Shown here piece by piece: positions 1 to 5,690 of a stretch of 10,246 nucleotides of DNA (position 1 is its first letter; each line of letters opens with the position of its first letter). The position numbers were made by a program, and so were the translations under genes. The stretch comes from Thermodesulfobacteriota bacterium (GTDB lineage Bacteria; Desulfobacterota; Desulfocorpusculales; Desulfocorpusculum): NCBI GenBank assembly GCA_028275295.1, contig JAPWUY010000028.1, forward strand, positions 1 to 10,246, in the 5' to 3' direction. The notes below the pieces were generated by a model. It ran no database searches. It had not been told where the DNA came from and saw only the letters and a program-made list of their open reading frames with translations.

Positions 1-269
1 CTGGGCAAAAAGGACAAGGTCCCTCGGGATTGGGATAGAGGGAAGCGGATGTAGCGGTCCTCAACCTCACGAATTCAAGAAGTTGGCGCTCGGAAGGGAA
101 TAAGAGGAATTAGGTGAGGGCGCTCTGAGGTCATGGGATGTATCTTCTTCGGCGAGTAGACTGGTGGGTGCGAGCCCCAGAATGCCCACAAAGTGCGGCA
201 CCGGCCGGATAAGGCCAGGCCGAGAGGCGTGGAAGTGAAGGCACGGGAATTGATGAAGGCTTCAGAGAT

Positions 270-473
270 TCACTCCTCCACCTCGTATCCTGCTTCTTGC
301 ACAGCCCTTTTGGCCTTCTCCAGGGCATCCGGGCCCTTGCCAACAAATGTGGCCATTGCCTTTTCCAAATCCACCTTCACTTCAGAGACCCCATCTAATG
401 CCTCAAGGGCCCTCTTCACTGAGGCAACGCAATGCTGGCATGTCATTCCCCTTATCCTTATTCTATGCTCCAT
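270..473 (-). CDS. CopZ-like heavy-metal-associated (HMA) domain protein
   Basis: A 67-residue protein consisting of one HMA domain (beta-alpha-beta-beta-alpha-beta), the fold of CopZ, Atx1 and MerP metallochaperones and of the N-terminal domains of metal P-type ATPases. The metal site MTCQHC lies at residues 10-15, with Cys12 and Cys15 as the expected ligands, and the chain ends GYEVEE as is usual for the family. Such proteins carry Cu(I), or less often Zn, Cd or Hg, in the cytoplasm; the metal is not readable here. I chose the ATG at 473 because GAGGGGG lies about 7 bases upstream and the domain begins at once; an in-frame ATG at 524 would add 17 residues without family similarity. It overlaps the end of the CDF fragment by 11 bases, so it is probably co-transcribed with the exporter. 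Fold and role are firm, the partner is inferred. Confidence 0.88.
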   Translation of the reverse strand: MEHRIRIRGMTCQHCVASVKRALEALDGVSEVKVDLEKAMATFVGKGPDALEKAKRAVQEAGYEVEE

Positions 474-711
474 GGCTTTCCCCCTCTCTATCCACGTCAC
501 TATGAGGGCGGTTTTCGTGGTCACTGCGTCTCGTCACGCTTACGCAGCCTGTCTGGATATCACAGTAAAAGCCGCCTTGACAGTTCTCGCACTCCAACTG
601 AATCGTCGTATGCTCTATTCCGTACTTGGATCTCAGCAACCGGTTTATTTCCTGCAAGATCTCGCCACTTCTGCTCATGAGCATGTCATCCACAAGAACA
701 TGGGCGTTCAT
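463..711 (-). pseudogene. Detached C-terminal fragment of the CDF exporter
   Basis: This frame (82 residues from the ATG at 711) encodes the second half of the cytoplasmic domain of a cation diffusion facilitator. Residues 2-9 (NAHVLVDD) match the central beta strand, and YGIEHTTIQLE (about residues 30-40) is the conserved last strand of CzcD/ZitB-type proteins. A cysteine-containing tail follows (C..C......C....C, about 41-56) and then a polar end. The first half of the domain, usually ending in a VHDLHVW-like segment, is absent both here and in the upstream gene. The ATG overlaps the stop of the transmembrane part (ATGA), so coupled translation is possible, but half a domain is unlikely to fold alone. 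The best reading is a remnant after an internal deletion and frameshift. A functional two-gene arrangement or a sequencing/assembly error cannot be excluded. Confidence 0.7.
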
Positions 712-1370
712 AGCGTGGGCACAGACTCGAGCAATATGTGCACGGACTCCTTGACAAGCCTCGCTGCTCCTTTAACTATCACGGCACATATGGCCACACT
801 GATGATGGGGTCCACTATGAGCCATCCTGTGAAGGATATGATGACTCCTCCAGCTATGACCCCCAGAGAAGAGAGGGCGTCACCCAGGATATGAAGATAT
901 GCCCCCTTGAGGTTCAAACTTCCCCTTTTTCTGGGCCCCAAGGCCCAAACAGCTATTCCATTCGCAGCAAGACCAAGAAATGCAACCCCCATCATCACAT
1001 CTGGGTTCACGACCTCCAAGGCTCTGAACCTCTTGTATGCCTCGTAAAGGATGAACGCACATATGAGAACCAGGGAACTTCCATTTATCAATGCGGCCAG
1101 TATCTCCATCCGGTAAAACCCGTAGGTCCTGGTGGAGGAGGCAGGCCTCGCTGTGAATTGCAAAGCAACCAGGCTGAGGGATAGGGCCATGACATCTGTC
1201 AACATGTGCCCAGCATCGCTGAGGAGAGCCAGAGAGTTGGAAATGAACCCTCCCACAGCCTCCACGACCATGATCCCGGCTGTTACCCCGAGGGCAATCA
1301 CTAAGGCCCTCCTATCCGCTTTGAAGGCCTCGTGACCATGATGGCTCCCTTTGTGGGTGTGGACTACCAT
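708..1370 (-). CDS. CDF-family cation efflux protein, C-terminally truncated
   Basis: A 220-residue membrane protein of the cation diffusion facilitator family (CzcD/ZitB type), which exports Zn, Co or Cd in exchange for protons. A His-rich N-terminus (HTHKGSHHGH, residues 4-13) is followed by six predicted membrane helices, about 21-44, 46-72, 88-112, 120-145, 156-181 and 183-205. The transport-site residues are present: Asp52, His55 and Asp59 in SDAGHMLTD (helix 2), and His160 and Asp164 in LHILGD (helix 5). Family members are usually near 300 residues; this one stops right after ESVHILLESVP, before the cytoplasmic dimerisation domain, part of which lies in the next frame downstream. GAAGGAT about 7 bases before the ATG supports the start. 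The metal path looks intact and CDFs without the C-terminal domain are known, so residual function is possible; a decayed gene is equally likely. Confidence 0.85.
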   Translation of the reverse strand: MVVHTHKGSHHGHEAFKADRRALVIALGVTAGIMVVEAVGGFISNSLALLSDAGHMLTDVMALSLSLVALQFTARPASSTRTYGFYRMEILAALINGSSLVLICAFILYEAYKRFRALEVVNPDVMMGVAFLGLAANGIAVWALGPRKRGSLNLKGAYLHILGDALSSLGVIAGGVIISFTGWLIVDPIISVAICAVIVKGAARLVKESVHILLESVPTL

Positions 1371-1443
1371 CCCGGTATCCTTCTATACACCTAAACCCTG
1401 ATGGACCCTCCCAAAGGGGAACCTCACCCCCTCCATCTCCTGC

Positions 1444-1472
1444 AGAATAGGGGATACGAGAAGGCAAGTAAA
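1444..1472 (-). promoter_or_regulatory. Possible promoter for the CDF/HMA cluster
   Basis: Read on the - strand, TTTACT (1472-1467) and TATTCT (1449-1444) are separated by 17 bases. Each matches the sigma-70 consensus at four of six positions. The predicted start near 1437 would leave an mRNA leader of about 65 bases before the CDF ATG at 1370. I see no clear metal-regulator operator palindrome. This is a by-eye match and could be chance. Confidence 0.35.
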
Positions 1473-1524
1473 GGGGGGAGAGAATGTCCCTGGGGGTCCC
1501 GAAAGGGGGAGCACCAGAAAAGTC

Positions 1525-1554
1525 TTGACAAGGGGAGTGAGAGTGTGTTTTCAT
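1525..1554 (+). promoter_or_regulatory. Sigma-70-type promoter of the aro operon
   Basis: A perfect -35 box TTGACA (1525-1530) is followed after 18 bases by TTTCAT (1549-1554; four of six matches to TATAAT). A TG at 1546-1547 precedes it, giving an extended -10. The predicted transcription start is near 1561, about 23 bases before the leader ORF and about 230 bases before the aroF ATG. The position fits the attenuator downstream: the leader ORF, the competing hairpins and the terminator all fall within the first 180 transcribed bases. No TyrR or TrpR box was recognised. Confidence 0.6.
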
Positions 1555-1583
1555 TTGAAAGCACTTTTTGGAAGGAGGAAGAG

Positions 1584-1670
1584 GTGCTGAGCCGAGGGTA
1601 TTATTGGGGCTTTTACTTTTGGTACTGCGGGCCCCGGTCTGCCCATCGGCTCCGTGCTATGAGGTTCTAA
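1584..1670 (+). CDS. Aromatic-rich leader peptide of the aro operon attenuator
   Basis: A 28-codon ORF with a GTG start at 1584 and TAA at 1668-1670. A strong Shine-Dalgarno AAGGAGG (1572-1578) lies 5 bases upstream. Residues 6-14 read YYWGFYFWY: four Tyr, two Phe and two Trp codons in nine (TAT, TAT, TGG, GGC, TTT, TAC, TTT, TGG, TAC; 1599-1625). A ninth aromatic codon, Phe TTC, directly precedes the stop. The start matters: the same frame extends upstream to an ATG at 1401, but the operon promoter lies inside that extension, so the GTG is the likely start. In known systems (trpL, pheL, hisL) such peptides do nothing themselves; the ribosome stalls on the regulatory codons when the charged tRNA is scarce. 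Here stalling would report Tyr, Trp or Phe shortage to the genes downstream. The peptide is too short for homology search, so support rests on composition, RBS and context. Confidence 0.88.
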   Translation: MLSRGYYWGFYFWYCGPRSAHRLRAMRF

Positions 1671-1740
1671 AGGGAAAGATCAGATAAAAATCCAAGGGCC
1701 ATGGGCGGACGAGGAAGGTTCCCCATGGCCCTTTCTTTTT
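1589..1740 (+). promoter_or_regulatory. Ribosome-mediated transcription attenuator (leader RNA switch)
   Basis: Three mutually exclusive pairings can be drawn by eye. Region 1 (GAGCCGA plus GGG, 1589-1598) pairs with region 2 (CCC and TCGGCTC, 1642-1652): 10 base pairs with A1645 bulged. Region 2 (1637-1646) alternatively pairs with region 3 (1701-1710) through 10 contiguous pairs, one of them G-U. Region 3 overlaps the 5' arm of the terminator (1694-1705), whose 3' arm (1722-1733) is region 4. Region 1 lies immediately before the Tyr/Trp/Phe codons. A ribosome held there would cover it, free region 2, and let 2:3 form in place of the terminator. With ample charged tRNAs the ribosome finishes at 1670, 1:2 re-forms, and 3:4 terminates transcription. 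This is the classical trp-type layout; the pairings are seen in the sequence, the mechanism is inferred, and folding energies were not computed. Confidence 0.8.
1694..1740 (+). terminator. Rho-independent terminator of the attenuator
   Basis: A perfect 12-bp stem, AAGGGCCATGGG (1694-1705) with CCCATGGCCCTT (1722-1733), closes a 16-base loop and runs into TTTCTTTTT (1732-1740). It lies 24 bases after the leader stop codon and about 50 bases before aroF. A strong terminator in front of the first gene of an operon it would silence is the hallmark of attenuation. It cannot serve the - strand genes, which run away from it. Confidence 0.9.
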
Positions 1741-1790
1741 GGACCATGGGGAGCAAGCCTCAGGCCTGAAGGCTTCCAGGGGAGGACGAG

Positions 1791-2825
1791 ATGATCATCG
1801 TCATGTCCAGGGATGCAACGGGCACACAGATCCAGAATGTCACCCAGTGGATAGAATCCGTGGGACTTGGAGCCAAGATAGCGAGGGCCCAAGATCGCAC
1901 CATCATCGGAGTAGTGGGGGAAGGAAAGGCCCTTTTGCCCCTGTCCGAAATGGCCAAACAGAGGTTCTCCCAAGTGGAAGATGTCGTGCAACTCAATTGT
2001 CCTTATCCCCTCGCTTCAAAAGACTCCAGAAGCTCCAGGACCATTATCAGGACTGGAGATCTGGAGATAGGGTCTGAGGAACTCGTTGTGATGGCCGGGC
2101 CATGTTCTGTGGAAAGCGAAGCCCAGCTCATGGAAGCAGCCTACATTGTGAAGAAGGGGGGCGCCCAGGTATTGAGGGGAGGAGCTTTCAAGCCCAGGAC
2201 CTCTCCATATAGTTTCCAGGGCCTAGGGGAGAGGGGGCTCAAGCTCCTTCGCAAGGCAGCCGACTCCGTGGGGCTTCAGGTGGTCACAGAGGTCATGAGC
2301 GCAGAGGATGTCCCTCTTGTGGAGGAGTATGCGGACATCCTCCAGATAGGAACCAGAAACGCGCAGAACTTCCCCCTCCTCAAGAGGGTAGGGAGAAGTG
2401 CCAGACCGGTTCTCCTCAAAAGGGGGATGATGAGCACTGTGGACGAATTCCTCATGGCTGCCGAATATATCCTCTCCGAGGGAAACTCCCAGGTCATCCT
2501 GTGCGAGCGAGGGATCAGGACCTTCGAGACCGCAACCCGTTCCACTCTGGACCTCAGTGCAGTGCCCGTCCTCAGGGAGTTGACCCATCTCCCCATTGTC
2601 GTGGATCCGAGCCATGCAGCGGGCTTGTGGAAGTACGTGGTACCGCTTGCCAGGGCGGCCGTTGCGGCCGGGGCCGATGGCCTCCTCGTGGAGGTTCATC
2701 CGGAGCCGGAAAAAGCCCTGTGCGACGGCCCCCAGTCCCTCAGGCCAGAGACATTCTACACCCTCATGGAGGAGATCCGCTCCGTGAAGGCAGCTATCTC
2801 CCGGAAGAGGTCCTCCATGCCATGA
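1791..2825 (+). CDS. aroF: 3-deoxy-7-phosphoheptulonate (DAHP) synthase, type I-beta
   Basis: Catalyses the first shikimate step: PEP plus erythrose 4-phosphate gives DAHP and phosphate, in the cytoplasm. At 344 residues it has an N-terminal ferredoxin-like regulatory domain (about 1-70, beginning MIIVMSRDAT) and a TIM-barrel catalytic domain (about 85-335), as in the Thermotoga maritima enzyme. Visible motifs are AGPCSVE (102-108), LRGGAFKPRT (128-137), QIGTRNAQNF, LLKRGM, CERGIRTFE and VDPSHAAG. The expected metal ligands are Cys105, His275, Glu301 and Asp312, a constant three residues beyond the T. maritima numbering as I recall it (102, 272, 298, 309). In that enzyme the ferredoxin-like domain mediates feedback inhibition by Tyr and Phe; the same is likely but untested here. 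AGGGGAGG 5 bases before the ATG supports the start. It is the first structural gene after the attenuator and overlaps aroB by 4 bases (ATGA). Confidence 0.97.
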   Translation: MIIVMSRDATGTQIQNVTQWIESVGLGAKIARAQDRTIIGVVGEGKALLPLSEMAKQRFSQVEDVVQLNCPYPLASKDSRSSRTIIRTGDLEIGSEELVVMAGPCSVESEAQLMEAAYIVKKGGAQVLRGGAFKPRTSPYSFQGLGERGLKLLRKAADSVGLQVVTEVMSAEDVPLVEEYADILQIGTRNAQNFPLLKRVGRSARPVLLKRGMMSTVDEFLMAAEYILSEGNSQVILCERGIRTFETATRSTLDLSAVPVLRELTHLPIVVDPSHAAGLWKYVVPLARAAVAAGADGLLVEVHPEPEKALCDGPQSLRPETFYTLMEEIRSVKAAISRKRSSMP

Positions 2826-3916
2826 GAAACTTGACAGTGAGGATAGAGAGAAACCCCTCGGAGGGACACGATATCCACATAGGGAGGGAGATTCTGGAGG
2901 CAGCGGCCTTGCGCCTCATGAGCTCAGGGTGGGGATCGAGATACGTTGTCTTGACAGACTCCAGGGTGGGAGCAGTCCACGGGAGGCAATTGATGGATCT
3001 GCTCCGAGGCACGGGAGCGCGGGTAGACCCAGTGGAGATCCAACCTGGGGAAGCCTCCAAAACAGTGGCTACGGCCCTGGATATAATCCGCCAGCTCCTC
3101 TCCATCGAGGCTGACAGGCACACTTGTCTAGTTGCCCTGGGCGGAGGGGTTGTGGGGGACCTTACCGGATTCGTGGCCTCGATCTTCATGAGGGGGATAC
3201 CCTATGTGCAGTTTCCCACTACCCTTCTAGCCCAGGTGGACAGCAGCATCGGAGGCAAGACAGGTGTGGATCTCCCAGAAGGAAAGAATCTCATTGGAAC
3301 TTTCTACCAGCCCAAGGCGGTTTTCATGGAACTCTCCTTCCTGGACACCCTGCCCCAGGAACAGATGAGGGAGGGTTTGGCAGAGGTCGTCAAATATGGG
3401 CTCATAGAGGATCCCGAGCTTCTTTCCATTGTCGAGGCAAGGCCGGATCTCTGCTCGAGAAAAGACCCTGACCGCCTGGAAGAGATAGTCTACAGGTGCG
3501 CCCTCATCAAAAAGAGGTTCGTGGAGATGGACGAGAGGGACCAGGGAGTGCGGAGGATGCTCAACTTTGGCCATACCATAGGCCATGCCATCGAGGCGGA
3601 GTCCTCTTACGAGATCTCTCACGGTGAGGCCGTCTCCATAGGAATGGTTGCCGAGGCGAGGATATCCCTCAAGTTGGGCCATCTCTCCAAGGGGGAGGTG
3701 GAAAGGATCGAGGGGTTGCTGGCCTCCCTGGGATTGCCAGTCAGGGTCCCCCATGGGCTCTCCACAGAGGGCATCCTGGCTCACATGCAGAGGGACAAGA
3801 AGAGATCGGGTAACACGAGACCCATTGTGCTCCTCAAGCGAATTGGACTTCCTTTCCTGGAGAGGGATGTACCGGAAAGTTGCATAAGAGAGACCCTGAT
3901 GGAGCTCCAGTCATGA
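2822..3916 (+). CDS. aroB: 3-dehydroquinate synthase
   Basis: Second shikimate step: converts DAHP to 3-dehydroquinate using bound NAD+ and a divalent metal, normally Zn. The protein is 364 residues, a usual length. Motifs in order: ALGGGVVGD (nucleotide-binding glycine loop, 105-113), PTTLLAQVDSSIGGKTGVD with Lys146, GKNLIGTFYQP, EGLAEVVKYG with Glu188, NFGHTIGHAIE with His251 and His255, and SHGEAVSIGM with His267. Glu188, His251 and His267 correspond to the metal ligands of the Aspergillus domain (Glu194, His271, His287), with the same 16-residue spacing between the histidines. The frame is open far upstream into aroF, but family similarity begins only near the ATG at 2822, which overlaps the aroF stop as ATGA. 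A modest AGAGG lies about 11 bases upstream, so translation probably depends on coupling to aroF. Confidence 0.97.
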   Translation: MRNLTVRIERNPSEGHDIHIGREILEAAALRLMSSGWGSRYVVLTDSRVGAVHGRQLMDLLRGTGARVDPVEIQPGEASKTVATALDIIRQLLSIEADRHTCLVALGGGVVGDLTGFVASIFMRGIPYVQFPTTLLAQVDSSIGGKTGVDLPEGKNLIGTFYQPKAVFMELSFLDTLPQEQMREGLAEVVKYGLIEDPELLSIVEARPDLCSRKDPDRLEEIVYRCALIKKRFVEMDERDQGVRRMLNFGHTIGHAIEAESSYEISHGEAVSIGMVAEARISLKLGHLSKGEVERIEGLLASLGLPVRVPHGLSTEGILAHMQRDKKRSGNTRPIVLLKRIGLPFLERDVPESCIRETLMELQS

Positions 3917-4995
3917 GCTGCTTGGATTTGGAAGCACTCAGAGCCGAGCTCGAGGAGATAGATAAGCGCCTCATTGAGATCCTCAATGAGAGGGCAGTTC
4001 TGGCCCTCAAGATAGGGGATGCCAAGAGGGCCCTCGGTCTCGACCTTTGGGATCCCTCCCAGGAAGCCAGGGTTTTGAAGCGAGCTTCTGGCTTAAATCG
4101 TGGGCCCCTCTCGTCGGAGGCCCTTGAGGTCATTTTCAGGGAAATACTGTCCACTTGCAGGGCAATCCAGGGGCCAGTGAGGATATCCTTTCTCGGTCCC
4201 GAAGGATCTTTTAGCCATTTGGCCGCACTCAGCCAGTTCGGTAGAGATGCTTCCTTTTCTCCTTGCCAGACCATAGCGGAGGTGTTCAGAAAAACGGAGA
4301 CAGGGCAGAGTGACTGGGCAGTGGTGCCCATCGAGAACTCCACAGAGGGATCCGTGAGATCCACCATGGAGGAGCTTCTATCCACGCCTCTCATGGTCAG
4401 GGCGGAAATAATCCTTCCCATTTCCCACTGTTTGGTCTCGAAGGCACCATCCATTGAGAAAGTGGAGAGGATTTACTCCCACCCTCAGGCCCTGGGCCAG
4501 TGCAGAGGGTGGCTGAGGGAAAACCTCCCCGGTAGAGAATTGGTGGAAGTCCCGAGCACATCCAAAGGAGCCCTGATGGCTGCTCGGGATCCTTCGGCCG
4601 CTGCCATAGCGAGCCCTCTAGCCTGCGAGATCTATGGGCTGAAGATGCTGGCGGAAACCATTCAGGACTCGGGGAACAACGTCACCAGGTTTTTGGTCTT
4701 GGGCAAAGGGATGAGCGATCCCACGGATGATGACAAGACCTCCATCATTTTCTCGACGAGACACCGGCCTGGAGCCCTTTGCAGAGCCCTGCTTCCCTTT
4801 GCAGAGTTAGGAGTGAATCTCCTCAGGCTGGAATCCCATCCCATTCCCCAAAGGCCATGGGAATACATGTTCTTCGCTGACCTGGAAGGGCACGCAAGCA
4901 GAGATCCCCTCAGGAAGGCCATGGCCCGTATGGAGGCCCAAGTGACCCACTTGAAGCTCCTGGGATCCTATCCAAAGGGACGGTCTGGAAAATGA
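3913..4995 (+). CDS. pheA: Bifunctional chorismate mutase / prephenate dehydratase (P-protein)
   Basis: Converts chorismate to prephenate and then to phenylpyruvate, the committed route to phenylalanine. The 360 residues hold an AroQ-type chorismate mutase (about 4-85: Arg10, Arg27, Lys38, Asp47, Glu51), a prephenate dehydratase (from VRISFLGPEGSF at 89 to NNVTRFLVLG, with catalytic-type Thr258-Arg259-Phe260), and a C-terminal ACT domain (about 275-352). The ACT effector motifs are GALC at 287 and ESHP at 307, versus GALV and ESRP in the E. coli enzyme, with the same 20-residue spacing. Position 50 is Gln where E. coli chorismate mutase has Arg51. The chosen ATG overlaps the aroB stop (ATGA) and has GGAG 9 bases upstream; an ATG 33 bases earlier is in frame but lies within aroB and adds no domain. 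Because it makes prephenate, it also supplies TyrA, which here has no mutase domain of its own. Its place between aroB and aroD interrupts the pathway order. Confidence 0.96.
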   Translation: MSCLDLEALRAELEEIDKRLIEILNERAVLALKIGDAKRALGLDLWDPSQEARVLKRASGLNRGPLSSEALEVIFREILSTCRAIQGPVRISFLGPEGSFSHLAALSQFGRDASFSPCQTIAEVFRKTETGQSDWAVVPIENSTEGSVRSTMEELLSTPLMVRAEIILPISHCLVSKAPSIEKVERIYSHPQALGQCRGWLRENLPGRELVEVPSTSKGALMAARDPSAAAIASPLACEIYGLKMLAETIQDSGNNVTRFLVLGKGMSDPTDDDKTSIIFSTRHRPGALCRALLPFAELGVNLLRLESHPIPQRPWEYMFFADLEGHASRDPLRKAMARMEAQVTHLKLLGSYPKGRSGK

Positions 4996-5690
4996 TTTGC
5001 GTCTCCTTGAAACCGAGGGATACAAGGGATGCCTTGGAGCAGATGCGCTCTGTCTTCGGAAAAGCTGACCTCGTCGAACTGAGATTGGACATGATGGAGA
5101 GGTGGGATCTCGGAAGGCTCATCGGGGAAAAGAGGCTTCCTATAGTTGTCACGCTCAGGAAGAAGGGAGAGGGAGGAGGTTTTCAGGGCGATGACAGTGA
5201 AAGGCTTGCGATTCTCAAGGAGGCAGTGAAACTAGGGGCCGATTTCTTGGATCTGGAGATGAGAGGAGCAAAGAAGATCCTAAGTGAACTCAAGGAGGAA
5301 GCGAGGACCTCAGGAGGTCGAACAAGATTCATAATTTCATCCCACAACTGGACCTACACTCCCCAGCTTCCTGTCCTGAAAAGGCTTGTGAAAAAATGTT
5401 TCGCCCTGGGTGCAGACATTGCCAAGATCGTCACAAATGCCCTTAGACCACAGGACAATCTCGTCACCATGCAACTGGTCTTGTGGGGAGAAAAAGAGGG
5501 GATCCCTACGATTTCCTTTTGCATGGGAAAGCTCGGAAGACCGAGCAGGATCATGGCCCCTTTGCTGGGAGCCCCTTTCACCTATGCATGTATCAGAAAG
5601 GGAATGGAGCTTGCGCCAGGGCAGTTAACCCTGGGAGAGGTGAGAAGAGCGCTGGATATTCTGAGAGGATCCCATGAGAGACGGAGCTAA
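4992..5690 (+). CDS. aroD: 3-dehydroquinate dehydratase, type I
   Basis: Third shikimate step: dehydrates 3-dehydroquinate to 3-dehydroshikimate through a Schiff base on lysine. The 232-residue protein fits the type I (beta/alpha barrel) family. Expected active-site residues are visible: Glu29 and Arg31 in ELRLD, His118 in SSHNW, the Schiff-base Lys145 in AKIVTNA, Arg186 in GRPSRIM, and Gln211 in APGQLT. The type II (AroQ) enzyme is unrelated, so the assignment is clear. The ATG at 4992 overlaps the pheA stop (ATGA), and family similarity begins at once with MICVSL. No strong Shine-Dalgarno precedes it, so translation is probably coupled to pheA. Its end overlaps aroE by 17 bases. Confidence 0.96.
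   Translation: MICVSLKPRDTRDALEQMRSVFGKADLVELRLDMMERWDLGRLIGEKRLPIVVTLRKKGEGGGFQGDDSERLAILKEAVKLGADFLDLEMRGAKKILSELKEEARTSGGRTRFIISSHNWTYTPQLPVLKRLVKKCFALGADIAKIVTNALRPQDNLVTMQLVLWGEKEGIPTISFCMGKLGRPSRIMAPLLGAPFTYACIRKGMELAPGQLTLGEVRRALDILRGSHERRS

Noticed and set aside
4..26. Possible - strand terminator (GGAC, 3-base loop, GTCC, then T5)
   Set aside because: The stem is only about 4 strong pairs, and it lies some 240 bases past the last - strand gene.
193..894. A 233-residue + strand ORF
   Set aside because: It is antisense to the HMA gene, the CDF fragment and part of the CDF gene, all of which have clear family motifs; it has none.
1401..1670. An 89-residue ORF starting at ATG 1401 that includes the leader peptide
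   Set aside because: The operon promoter (1525-1554) lies inside it, the strong RBS sits at 1572-1578, and the upstream part has no protein-like character. The short GTG-started leader is the better reading.
1755..1775. Small hairpin AAGCCT / AGGCTT just upstream of the aroF RBS
   Set aside because: Six base pairs with a 9-base loop and no overlap with the RBS (1778-1785); no clear role, could be chance.
1371..1790. T-box or TRAP-type control of the aro operon
   Set aside because: I saw no T-box sequence, specifier loop or series of spaced GAG/TAG repeats; the translated aromatic leader explains the terminator better.
2223..2699. Long - strand ORF opposite aroF
   Set aside because: A shadow of the GC-rich aroF coding strand, with no recognisable domain or RBS.
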